Shown in pieces: positions 23,019 to 30,810 of a stretch of 64,000 bases of DNA. A program made the translations under genes and the position numbers. The stretch is from Vicinamibacterales bacterium (GTDB taxonomy: Bacteria > Acidobacteriota > Vicinamibacteria > Vicinamibacterales > UBA2999). The notes below the pieces were generated by a model that ran no database searches, was not told the DNA's origin, and worked only from the letters and a program-made list of their open reading frames with translations. The number at the start of each line of letters is the position of its first letter. Within the stretch, counting starts at the first letter, position 1. The DNA lies in the NCBI GenBank assembly GCA_041659285.1, contig JBAZYO010000018.1:1-64000 (forward strand), written 5' to 3'.

Positions 23019-23829
23019 CGCTGGGCCGATCACCATTTACTCCTACGGCGTGCTGCTGGCCGCCGCGTATCTCGCCGGCCTCTGGCTGGCGGTGAAGCGC
23101 GCGCGCGCCGCCGGCATCGACGGCAACCGGATCATGGACCTGCTGATCTGGGTGATCATCGCCGCCCTGGTCGGCGCCAAGGCGCTGCTGTTCATCGTTG
23201 ACTACCAGCACTTCACCAGCAGCTGGGAGGAGTTCACCACGCTGTTGCGATCGGGCGGCGTCTTCTACGGCGGCCTGATCGCCGCCATCGTCGTCTGCAT
23301 CTACCAGTTGCGGAAGCACCGGCTGGCGCTGTGGCCGTCGGCCGACCTGTTCGCGCCCGGCATCGCCCTCGGCTACATGGTGGGCCGCCTCGGCTGCCTG
23401 ATGGCCGGCTGCTGCTACGGCAAGCCGACCGAGGTGGCGTGGGCCATCACCTTCACCGACCCCGCCGCCAACTTCAACGTCGGCACGCCGCTCAACGTGG
23501 CGCTGCACCCGACGCAGCTCTACGAGTCGGCCGCCGGCCTGGTCATTCTGGTCGCGCTGCTCGCGCTCGAGAAGCGCCCGGGCTCGTTCGCCGGCCGTAC
23601 GTTCTGGAGCTTCGCCTTCCTCTACTCGGTGCTCCGCTTCATCATCGAGTTCTTCCGCGGCGACGATCGCGGGCTGGTGTTCGACATGCTGTCGACGTCG
23701 CAGTTCATCTCGGTCGTGCTGGCCCCGCTGAGCCTGGTCATGCTGTGGTACCTGAGCCGCGCCAATCGTCCGGCCGCACCTGAAACAGCGGATGCCACGC
23801 GCGGTCCCCGGAAACCCCGGTTTGCATGA
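22999..23829 (+). CDS. lgt: Prolipoprotein diacylglyceryl transferase
   Basis: From GTG 22999 the protein begins HPILFNAGPITIYSYGVLLA, the usual Lgt start. It has GGVFYGGLIA, the signature GYMVGRLGCLMAGCCYGKPT and LHPTQLYES, with seven predicted membrane spans. It transfers diacylglycerol from phosphatidylglycerol to the lipobox cysteine in the inner membrane. The start overlaps the end of lspA by 20 bp; a TTG 15 bp upstream is in frame but would lengthen the conserved N-terminus. The stop overlaps the next start (ATGA at 23826-23829). Confidence 0.94.
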   Translation: MHPILFNAGPITIYSYGVLLAAAYLAGLWLAVKRARAAGIDGNRIMDLLIWVIIAALVGAKALLFIVDYQHFTSSWEEFTTLLRSGGVFYGGLIAAIVVCIYQLRKHRLALWPSADLFAPGIALGYMVGRLGCLMAGCCYGKPTEVAWAITFTDPAANFNVGTPLNVALHPTQLYESAAGLVILVALLALEKRPGSFAGRTFWSFAFLYSVLRFIIEFFRGDDRGLVFDMLSTSQFISVVLAPLSLVMLWYLSRANRPAAPETADATRGPRKPRFA

Positions 23830-24947
23830 GCCAGGGTAAGGGACCAGGAACGAAGGTCCGGCGCAAGCGCGGTGACGCGGCGGCGCCGGCGCCACCACCG
23901 CCCGCCGTGACGCGGCCCGCGCTGCCGTCCGTGCAGTTCACCGCTGACGCCGACAACCAGGGCGACCGGCTCGACCGGTTCCTGGCCGGCGAGATCGCGG
24001 ATTACTCGCGATCGCAAATCCAGCGGCTGATCGAACAGGGCCACGTCACCCACTCGCGTTACCAGCAGGCCAAGGCCAACTCCGACATCCGCGAAGGCGA
24101 CGTGATCTCGGTGGCATTGCCTGCGCCGACGGCCACCGCGGCGCAAGCCGAGAACCTCCCCCTCGAGATCCTCTTCGACGACGCCGACATCGTCGTGGTG
24201 AACAAGCCGGCCGGCATGGTCGTGCATCCGGCGGCGGGCAATCCGTCGGGCACGCTGGTCAATGCCCTGCTCCACCACGTCAAGGACCTGAGCGGCATCG
24301 GCGGAGAGATCCGGCCGGGCATCGTGCATCGGCTCGACAAGGGCACCTCGGGCGTGATGGTGGTGGCGAAGAATGACGACGCGCACCGGGAGCTGACGCG
24401 GCAGTTCCACGACCGCGAGGTCGAGAAGGAATACGTGGCGCTGGCCTGGGGGCTGGTGCAGCAGCGCAAGCGCATCAACGCCAGGATTGGCCGCGACCCC
24501 AAGAACCGCGTGAAGATGTCGACGCGCGCCAGCCGCTCGCGGGACGCCATCACGCGCGTGACCTGGTCGCGCGACCTGCAGGGCGTGACGCTGCTGCGCG
24601 TGGCGATTGCGACGGGACGCACGCACCAGATTCGCGTCCACCTGAGCGCGATCGGCCATCCCATTGTCGGCGACTCGCTCTACGGCGGCGTCCACCGGCG
24701 CGTGCCGCATCCGCTCAAGGCGGTGACGAGGCTGACCCGCCCGTTCCTGCACGCCGAGCGGCTGGTCATCACGCATCCGCGGACCGGGGAGCGCATGGAA
24801 TTCACGGCGCCGATTCCCGCCGACCTCGAAGCGATTGCCTACGAGCTGGCGCCACCGGAGATCCGCGAGACCGTGTTCGCGCGGGTGTCGATCGCCGAAG
24901 AAACCCACCACGACGAAGACGGCGAAGACGACGAAGACGACAAGTAG
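23826..24947 (+). CDS. RluA/RluD-family pseudouridine synthase
   Basis: A 373-residue protein with an N-terminal S4 RNA-binding domain (RLDRFLAGEI, YSRSQIQRLIEQGHV) and a catalytic domain with the HRLDKGTSGVMVVAKND block, where the Asp is the nucleophile, and GRTHQIRVHLSAIGHPIVGD. It converts uridine to pseudouridine in 23S rRNA; the RluD-like S4 plus catalytic layout suggests the helix 69 sites, but the exact target is inference. It has an extra Pro/Ala-rich N-terminal extension of about 35 residues and a very acidic C-terminal tail (HHDEDGEDDEDDK). Coupled to lgt by a 4-base overlap. Confidence 0.9.
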   Translation: MSQGKGPGTKVRRKRGDAAAPAPPPPAVTRPALPSVQFTADADNQGDRLDRFLAGEIADYSRSQIQRLIEQGHVTHSRYQQAKANSDIREGDVISVALPAPTATAAQAENLPLEILFDDADIVVVNKPAGMVVHPAAGNPSGTLVNALLHHVKDLSGIGGEIRPGIVHRLDKGTSGVMVVAKNDDAHRELTRQFHDREVEKEYVALAWGLVQQRKRINARIGRDPKNRVKMSTRASRSRDAITRVTWSRDLQGVTLLRVAIATGRTHQIRVHLSAIGHPIVGDSLYGGVHRRVPHPLKAVTRLTRPFLHAERLVITHPRTGERMEFTAPIPADLEAIAYELAPPEIRETVFARVSIAEETHHDEDGEDDEDDK

Positions 24948-24981
24948 ACGACGGCGGGCGGGGCTGTGCCACACTGGGCCC

Positions 24982-26763
24982 ATGCTCAAGCTGGCGACGG
25001 CCGTCATCCTGTTCGCAACGCTGTGCGCGCCGGTCTACGCGCAGGGGCCCGCCAAGAAACGGCCGCTCGGCCCCACCGTCAACACCACGACCCATCGCGA
25101 ATTGCTGCCGGTGATCAGCCCCGACGGGCAGACGCTGTGGTTCATCCGCGAAGGTGTGGACACCGCGATGGGCGATCGCGTCACCAGCGAACTCGAAGCC
25201 AACCTCAAGACGCTCGAGGCGCAGCTGGAAAAGCTGCCGCCCGAACAGCGGAAGATGCTGGAGGACGTGATCAGGCAGAACCGCGCCGCCGCGCCGAAAC
25301 TCGCCACGGCCGGGCCGGTCAAGCAGACGGTGTTCAAGTCCACGCGCCAGCCGGATGGATCCTGGGGACCGGCGCAGCGGCAAGCCGCGCCCCTCAACAA
25401 CGAGGTGTCGAACTCCGGCGTGGTGACCGCGCTGCCGGACGGCAACACGCTGCTGGTCGGCACCTGGAAGGCCGGCGATCCGTTCGGCGACTTCGCGAAG
25501 CAGATCGATCCGAACGTGAACCTGCTGGACGTGCTCAAGGCGGCGGCACCGGGTTCGAAAGCGGCGCCGCCCCCGCTGGTCGCCCCGGATCCGGCGCGCG
25601 ACGACCAGAACAAGGTCATCGGCTTCAGCCGGCGCCGCGGCGCGGCGTGGAGCGATCCGCAGCTCCTGAAGGTGATCGGCTACGCGCACCAGGCCGGTGT
25701 CCGCAGCGACTACTTCCTCGCGCCCAACGGCCGCGCGCTGATCCTCTCGCTCGTCAACAGCGAGAGCCAGAACCGCAGCCGCGACCTGTTCATCTCATTG
25801 ATCCAGGCCGACGGTCGCTGGTCGAAGCCGGCCAACGTCGCCACCCTCAATTCGCCGCAGGAGGAGATTTCGCCCTGGCTCGCGCCCGACAACCAGACGC
25901 TGTATTTCTCCTCCGGCCGCGCCGGCGGGCTCGGCGAGAACGACATCTGGATGTCGCGGCGGCTCGATGACAGCTGGCTCAAGTGGTCGCCGCCGCAGAA
26001 CCTCGGCGCCGACATCAACACCAAACAGGCGGACATGAACCTGGCCGTGGACGCCACCGGCCGGATGGCATTCATGTCGCTGGGCGAGCGCGGCAAGGAG
26101 GATCTCTACGAGTTCGAGTTGCCGGCGGCCATGCGGCCGCTGCCGGTGGCCTTCGTCTACGGAACGGCCACCGACCCGGCCGGCAAGCCGGTGCCGGCGG
26201 GCATCCTGTATGAGTTCCTGAAGAACACCCAGCTGGCGGGCCAGGCCGGCGCCAACCCGCAGGACGGCAAGTATCAGATCGCGTTGCCGATTGGCGAAGA
26301 CTACGGCTTTCGCGCCTCGGCGTCCGGCTACATCGCGATCAGCGATCGCATCGACCTCAGGCAGGCGAAAGACCAACAGCGCTACGAGCGCAACCTGGTC
26401 CTCATCCCCATCGCCACGGACGTGCCGATCCGCCTGAACAACATCTTCTTCGACACCGCCAAGACCGAGTTGCTGCCGGAGTCGCGCGCTGAACTCGACC
26501 GCCTCGCCACGCTGCTCCGCGACATGCCGGCGATGCGGATCGAAATTCGCGGGCACACCGACACGGTGGATGACGACGCGTTCAACTTGAAGCTGTCGGA
26601 GGGCCGCGCCGCCGCGGTGGTGGCCTTCCTGGCCAAGGCCGGCATCGCCGGCGCCCGGCTGCGGTCGCGAGGGTTTGGCGAGTCGCAACCGATTGCGCCG
26701 AACGACACCGAGAAGAACCGCTTGCTGAACCGCCGCGTCGAGTTCGTGATCCTGTCGCGGTAG
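24982..26763 (+). CDS. OmpA-family protein with PD40-type beta-propeller
   Basis: A 593-residue exported protein: signal peptide (LATAVILFATLCAPVYAQ), then WD40-like/PD40 repeats (LLPVISPDGQTLWFIREG, ISPWLAPDNQTLYFSSGRAG, ENDIWMSRR), a small carboxypeptidase-regulatory-like region (about 390-460), and a C-terminal OmpA domain (about 475-593) with NIFFDTAKTELLPES and IRGHTDTVDDDAFNLKLSEG. OmpA domains bind peptidoglycan. The same domain order is common in Bacteroidota and Acidobacteriota outer-membrane proteins. It likely links the outer membrane to the cell wall; a partner is not evident. ATG 24982 is chosen to begin the signal peptide. Confidence 0.87.
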   Translation: MLKLATAVILFATLCAPVYAQGPAKKRPLGPTVNTTTHRELLPVISPDGQTLWFIREGVDTAMGDRVTSELEANLKTLEAQLEKLPPEQRKMLEDVIRQNRAAAPKLATAGPVKQTVFKSTRQPDGSWGPAQRQAAPLNNEVSNSGVVTALPDGNTLLVGTWKAGDPFGDFAKQIDPNVNLLDVLKAAAPGSKAAPPPLVAPDPARDDQNKVIGFSRRRGAAWSDPQLLKVIGYAHQAGVRSDYFLAPNGRALILSLVNSESQNRSRDLFISLIQADGRWSKPANVATLNSPQEEISPWLAPDNQTLYFSSGRAGGLGENDIWMSRRLDDSWLKWSPPQNLGADINTKQADMNLAVDATGRMAFMSLGERGKEDLYEFELPAAMRPLPVAFVYGTATDPAGKPVPAGILYEFLKNTQLAGQAGANPQDGKYQIALPIGEDYGFRASASGYIAISDRIDLRQAKDQQRYERNLVLIPIATDVPIRLNNIFFDTAKTELLPESRAELDRLATLLRDMPAMRIEIRGHTDTVDDDAFNLKLSEGRAAAVVAFLAKAGIAGARLRSRGFGESQPIAPNDTEKNRLLNRRVEFVILSR

Positions 26764-26766
26764 GGA

Positions 26767-27771
26767 TCAGCGGCGGTAGCGGTCTTCAAGGAAGCCGTAG
26801 AACATGAAGCCGTAGCGCACCGACCAGTCGGGGTTGTCGAAGAAGCGCGCTTCGCAGGCGCCGATGCTGGCCAGGTCTTCGCGCACGTAGCCGAGCAGCT
26901 CGCGGTACTTGGCGTCGTACGAGCCGCCCAGTTGATCGACCGCGCGCTCGATCTTGCGGCGCTCCTGCTGCCACGCCAGCCCGGAGATGGCGTGCACGCT
27001 GCTGACGTTGTCGCCGAACGACTTGGCACGCTCCGAATATTCCTTGTTCCAGTTGTAGATGCAGCGCAGCTTCTCGAGGTTGCCGCGGGTGCGGTCGAGG
27101 CGGCCGTAGGCCTGCGAATAGCACGACGCGCACTCCGCCGACCCCGCGCACATCGACGGCACGATCGGCATCGCCGCCGGCGAGGTGTTCGACAGGCAGG
27201 TGTGATCGCTCGGGTGCAGGATCTGCCAGGCCTCCAGCGCGGTGGTCGCCGCGGCCAGACCGCGATCGAGCGCGCCCTGGAACATCTGCCGGCTGCGCTC
27301 CATCGAGTTACGCAGCGCCTCGGACGTGCGCCGGTCGAGGTCGGCGGCGCGCCGGAAGTTCTCCTCGGCCTGCCGCTGGACCTCCGCCGATCGGCGCTGC
27401 ATCTCCCGCGCCTGCTCGGGTGTCGGGATGTCCCGGCCGGGCTCGAGTTGCTGGACGTTGTCGTTGCGGCGGAACGGATCGATCTCCCGGTTGCGCTGGT
27501 CCTGGCGCATGATCTCGAGATCGCGCGGCGTGATTTCCCGCATCTCGCCGGCGCGGTTGCCGCGCTGCTGGTCGATCATCCGGTTCAAGTCGCTCTGGTC
27601 GATGCGCCGCATCTCGCCGACGTTGCGGCCCGAGGCGCCAAAGCCCGCCGCGCGGGCCGGCACCTGGCGCATGGCGGGCTCGGTCCGCGCCGTGGCGGGA
27701 TCGGTGGGCTGGCCCAGTGCCGCCGCCGGCAATGCCACCAGGACGAGCAGAACGAAAATCGCGCGGCGCAT
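26767..27771 (-). CDS. Exported protein of unknown function, helical with cysteines
   Basis: The 334-residue protein has a signal peptide (MRRAIFVLLVLVALPAAALG). Residues 40-170 are very rich in Arg, Glu and Gln (EMRRIDQSDLNRMIDQQRGN) and are likely coiled-coil. The C-terminal part has six or more cysteines (TCLSNTS, MCAGSAECASCYSQAY, LRCIYNW, GACEARF), possibly disulfide-bonded in the periplasm. No family is recognised. Its ATG overlaps the stop of the upstream gene by one base (TAATG), so the two are co-expressed. It converges with the OmpA-like gene, 3 bp apart. Confidence 0.68.
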   Translation of the reverse strand: MRRAIFVLLVLVALPAAALGQPTDPATARTEPAMRQVPARAAGFGASGRNVGEMRRIDQSDLNRMIDQQRGNRAGEMREITPRDLEIMRQDQRNREIDPFRRNDNVQQLEPGRDIPTPEQAREMQRRSAEVQRQAEENFRRAADLDRRTSEALRNSMERSRQMFQGALDRGLAAATTALEAWQILHPSDHTCLSNTSPAAMPIVPSMCAGSAECASCYSQAYGRLDRTRGNLEKLRCIYNWNKEYSERAKSFGDNVSSVHAISGLAWQQERRKIERAVDQLGGSYDAKYRELLGYVREDLASIGACEARFFDNPDWSVRYGFMFYGFLEDRYRR

Positions 27772-28427
27772 TACTGTCCTCCCTGCTTTCGGCGCAGCAT
27801 CCCGACGCCGACGAACACCAAGCCGAGAGCGGCCACCGCGCCCACGGCGAGGCCTGCCCAGGCGAACACACTCACGCCGGCCGGCGGCGCGGCGGCGGGC
27901 GCGGCATCGGTGGCGGCCGCGGTCGTCTTCAACCTGGCCAGCGTCGCGGCGTCGTAGTTCGCCACCGGCGCGAGAAACGACTGCGTTTCGGGCGGCGTGA
28001 TGTCGCCCGCCCAAACCGCCAGCATGAAGGGCACTGCCGCGCCGCCGGGGGCGCTGACGCCGATGCCGAAGTCGCCGTGCGTGCGGAGCTGGATGGTGGC
28101 GGTGCCGTCGCTGCCGGTAGTGGCGTGCTGCTCGGGCTCGTCGAAGTTGTCCTTCACGATCACGACGTTCACCGGCTTCGCGATGTCGCCCGACGACACC
28201 ACGACGGTGACCGGCTGCGCCACGTCAAGGCCCTCGACCGCGAAGCGCGCGAGCGCCGCCGCCGTGACACCCTGAGCCACGGCAATCCTGCCGGGCCCGA
28301 GGTCTTCACCAGATTCGAGAACAAGCTTGAGTGGCGGTGGAGGCGCGGGCTGCTGAGCGGACCCTGCGCTGGCGCCGGCAACCGCCAGCATCATCACCAG
28401 CAAGGCTGGACATCGACGGTGCGGCAT
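27771..28427 (-). CDS. Exported protein with C-terminal membrane anchor, unknown function
   Basis: From ATG 28427 the 218-residue protein has a signal peptide (ALLVMMLAVAGASAGSAQ), a periplasmic beta-rich region (VTVVVSSGDIAKPVNVVIVK, TATIQLRTHGDFGIGVSAPG) and a C-terminal span (VFAWAGLAVGAVAALGLVFV) followed by RRKQGGQ. The topology suggests an envelope protein anchored with its small tail in the cytoplasm. No family is recognised. It is followed by the Cys-rich gene with a 1-base overlap, so the two probably act together. Divergent from the hydrolase gene at 28495. Confidence 0.66.
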   Translation of the reverse strand: MPHRRCPALLVMMLAVAGASAGSAQQPAPPPPLKLVLESGEDLGPGRIAVAQGVTAAALARFAVEGLDVAQPVTVVVSSGDIAKPVNVVIVKDNFDEPEQHATTGSDGTATIQLRTHGDFGIGVSAPGGAAVPFMLAVWAGDITPPETQSFLAPVANYDAATLARLKTTAAATDAAPAAAPPAGVSVFAWAGLAVGAVAALGLVFVGVGMLRRKQGGQ

Positions 28428-28494
28428 GCCGATCAGCCTAACATAGCGGTCACGCCGCGCGCCCCGACCTTCGGAGTGTAGTAACGTGCCGCCC

Positions 28495-29217
28495 ATGAAT
28501 CGACGCGCCTTCATTTCGTTGAGTGCCGCCGGCGCCGTGGGCCTGCTGCACGGCTCGCCGCTCGCCGCGCAGGAGCCGGCACCCGCGGCGGTCCCCTACG
28601 GCCAGAGCCGCCTCGGGATCTCGGACGACGACCGCGACGGCACGCTCTACGTGCCCAAGAGCTACCAGCCCGGCGTGCCGATGCCGCTGATGATGATGCT
28701 GCACGGCTTTGCCGGCACCGGCGAGGGCGTGCGCGGCATGTTCCCGCTGGCCGAGGAGTTCGGCGTGATCATGATCGCCCCTGAATCGCGCGGGCTCACC
28801 TGGGGCCGGTCCATTCCCGGGTTCGACGACGATGTCCGCTACCTCGGGCCGGCGTATCGCCACGTCGCCGGCCTCGTCGACATCGACACCACGCGCGTCG
28901 CGCTCGGCGGCGTCTCCGACGGCGCCGGTTACGCGCTCTCCATGGGCCTCGCCTACGGCAACAGCTTCAATCACCTGATCATCTTGATGGGCGGCCAGAT
29001 GGTCCCCTACCGCAATCAAGGCAAGCCGAAGATCTTCATGGCGCACGGCGTCAACGACACCCAGATGCCGATCGACAAGACGGCCCGGGTCTACGTCCCG
29101 AAGCTGAAGGCCGACGGCTACGACGTCACGTATCACGAGTACGACGGCGGCCATCGCGTGCCGCCGGACGAGATCCGGGCGGCCTTCAAGTGGTTGGTCG
29201 AATCCAAGCCGCAGTGA
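28495..29217 (+). CDS. Exported alpha/beta hydrolase (esterase-like)
   Basis: The 240-residue protein starts MNRRAFISLSAAGAVGLLHG, a Tat-like signal (RRxF). It has LMMMLHGFAG near the start of the fold, the nucleophile elbow GGVSDG with Ser, HGVNDTQMP with the likely acid, and GGHRVPP with the catalytic His. It resembles the phospholipase/carboxylesterase group. ATG 28495 is chosen over an in-frame GTG 9 bp upstream because it puts the twin arginine near the N-terminus. The Nudix gene begins 8 bp after its stop. Confidence 0.8.
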   Translation: MNRRAFISLSAAGAVGLLHGSPLAAQEPAPAAVPYGQSRLGISDDDRDGTLYVPKSYQPGVPMPLMMMLHGFAGTGEGVRGMFPLAEEFGVIMIAPESRGLTWGRSIPGFDDDVRYLGPAYRHVAGLVDIDTTRVALGGVSDGAGYALSMGLAYGNSFNHLIILMGGQMVPYRNQGKPKIFMAHGVNDTQMPIDKTARVYVPKLKADGYDVTYHEYDGGHRVPPDEIRAAFKWLVESKPQ

Positions 29218-29225
29218 GCGAACGC

Positions 29226-29759
29226 ATGGACAGCCAATCCGCCACCCTGCTGTCGCGCACCGTGGTCCACAGCGGACGCATCTTCCGCCTCGAGATCGAT
29301 CGCGTCACGCTGCCCGGCGGCCATACCATCGACATGGAACTGGTGCGGCATCCCGGCTCGGTCGTGTTGCTGCCGGTGCCGGAACCCGGATCGATCATCC
29401 TCATCCGCCAATACCGCTACGCCATCGATCGGTGGATCTGGGAACTGCCGGCGGGGACCCTCAAGCCCGGCGAGGACCTGGTGGCCGCGGCGGCAAGGGA
29501 ATGCGAGGAAGAGATCGGGCTGGCGCCAGGACGAGTCACGCGGTTGCGAGGCTATTACCCGACGCCGGGATTCTGCGATGAGGAGATGACCTATTGCCTC
29601 TGCGAGGAGCTGCGTCCCCCCGCGCCGGACTCGACGGTGCAGAAAGACGAGGACGAGGACATCGAGCCGCGCACGTTCACGGTCGGCGAGGCGCGCGGCC
29701 TGGTGGCCTCGGGCGAGATCGTGGACCTCAAGACGCTGGCCGGTTTGACGCTCGTCTAG
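29226..29759 (+). CDS. Nudix hydrolase, ADP-ribose pyrophosphatase-like
   Basis: A 177-residue protein with a perfect Nudix box at residues 77-99: G-x5-E-x7-REC-EEEIGL (GTLKPGEDLVAAAA then RECEEEIGL). The Glu residues bind Mg. The N-terminal IDMELVRHPGSVVLLPV and IRQYRYAIDRWIWELPAG are typical of ADP-ribose or ADP-sugar pyrophosphatases, which split the substrate to AMP and a sugar phosphate. ATG 29226 begins the conserved N-terminus. Confidence 0.9.
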   Translation: MDSQSATLLSRTVVHSGRIFRLEIDRVTLPGGHTIDMELVRHPGSVVLLPVPEPGSIILIRQYRYAIDRWIWELPAGTLKPGEDLVAAAARECEEEIGLAPGRVTRLRGYYPTPGFCDEEMTYCLCEELRPPAPDSTVQKDEDEDIEPRTFTVGEARGLVASGEIVDLKTLAGLTLV

Positions 29760-30052
29760 GAGGCCCTGGTGCCCCGGCGCGTTCCAAGTCCAGACTCTTG
29801 GTTCTAATACAGGACACTAATGACTAAGTGGTTTGTTTTCATGTATTTAAACAAGAAATTGCCTCGATATCTGATTTTGTTTGTTCTATATTGATACGAC
29901 AGTCATTATTGTCATGTCGATTACGGTTTCGTTGATCGAGCTGGACTTGGAGATTAGGGCCAAAAACAGCTGTTTCTGGCCTTCTTCGGCCAAAATTCGC
30001 GATCTGTCGGAAGTGGCAGCTCACTTGCTATGTGTGTGGGCAGGTGACCGAC
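29760..30052 (+). other. AT-rich intergenic spacer
   Basis: This 293-bp gap includes about 150 bp (29805-29955) that is much richer in A and T than the surrounding sequence, with TATATT at 29887-29892 as one possible -10 box. No coding frame is convincing. A 24-bp palindrome lies at 29958-29981. Confidence 0.7.
29958..29981 (+). promoter_or_regulatory. 24-bp palindrome, possible operator or hairpin
   Basis: GGCCAAAAACAG pairs with CTGTTTCTGGCC with one mismatch. A second short stem GGCC-TTCTTC-GGCC reuses the right end (29978-29991). It lies 71-95 bp before the ATG at 30053, fitting an operator or 5' leader hairpin for that gene. Confidence 0.5.
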
Positions 30053-30505
30053 ATGAACGCCAACAAATTCGCTCGATGGACCTTCAACCTGACACTCGCG
30101 TTGGTGCTGCTGGCAGCGGCTTCCACCACCGCACAGGCGCAGTCCCGCGACACCCGGGCTTCCTGGATGGCCGCCTCATCGAACCAAGCCGAGTTGACCG
30201 GGAACACCTGGGGACGGCTCACCCTCCTCGATGGCGTGCTGACCTTTCAGTCGTCGAACTACAGCTGGCGCATCGCGCTCACGGAGATCACGCGAATCCA
30301 GTCCAGCAAGGAAGCCGCGCGCGCGTTCGTGGTTGAGACCGTGAGTGGCCAGCGCTACTACGTCGGCATCATGGACAGCACGATGACCATGGCCTCGCCC
30401 GGCAAGACCATCCAGATGCTCCAGCGCGCGGTGCGTGAAGCCCCGCCGACGATCAGCCGGCCGACCATGGTCGCCGCCGCTGGTGGCAGCAGCGACGACA
30501 AGTAG
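30053..30505 (+). CDS. Small exported protein of unknown function
   Basis: A 150-residue protein with a signal peptide (FNLTLALVLLAAASTTAQAQ). The mature region has WGRLTLLDGVLTFQSSNYSW and GQRYYVGIMD, a beta-rich stretch reminiscent of a small PH-like or lipocalin-like fold, but no family can be named. ATG 30053 starts the signal peptide; 21 bp upstream an alternative start would only add residues before it. The gene stands alone behind the AT-rich spacer. Confidence 0.68.
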   Translation: MNANKFARWTFNLTLALVLLAAASTTAQAQSRDTRASWMAASSNQAELTGNTWGRLTLLDGVLTFQSSNYSWRIALTEITRIQSSKEAARAFVVETVSGQRYYVGIMDSTMTMASPGKTIQMLQRAVREAPPTISRPTMVAAAGGSSDDK

Positions 30506-30546
30506 CGCCGCGCGCGGGCGCGTTCGCACGGGCAGATAGTTCCGGA

Positions 30547-30764
30547 GTGAACGCGCTTCGCGCTCGCGCCGGGTGGCTGGCAGGCACGGGAGTCCTCCTG
30601 TTGAGTGCCTGCGGCCACCGCCGGTCTCCGCGCAGGTGGCCGTGGCCGCGGCGTACGAAGTGGCCCTGGATCGGTGGTCCTGCCGATTCGAAAACCCCTC
30701 GAGTTTCGACATCGCGGAGCTCGTCCCCTCACGACTGGAGAATCGAGCGCCGGAAGACCCTTGA
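30547..30764 (+). pseudogene. Possible frameshifted small lipoprotein gene
   Basis: A frame opening at GTG 30547 gives RARAGWLAGTGVLLLSACG, a lipoprotein signal with lipobox LSAC. About 25 codons later it turns into Arg/Pro-rich nonsense, while the neighbouring frame reads VSAQVAVAAAYEVALDRWSC and ends DIAELVPSRLENRAPEDP at 30764. Joined by one frame change near 30620 they would make a lipoprotein of about 70 residues. It may be a degraded gene or an assembly indel. The rest of 30506-30810 holds nothing else I can recognise. Confidence 0.35.
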
Positions 30765-30810
30765 TTCGTTGCTGCCCGACGAGCACAATGCAGGCCACGC
30801 GAGGTATCCC

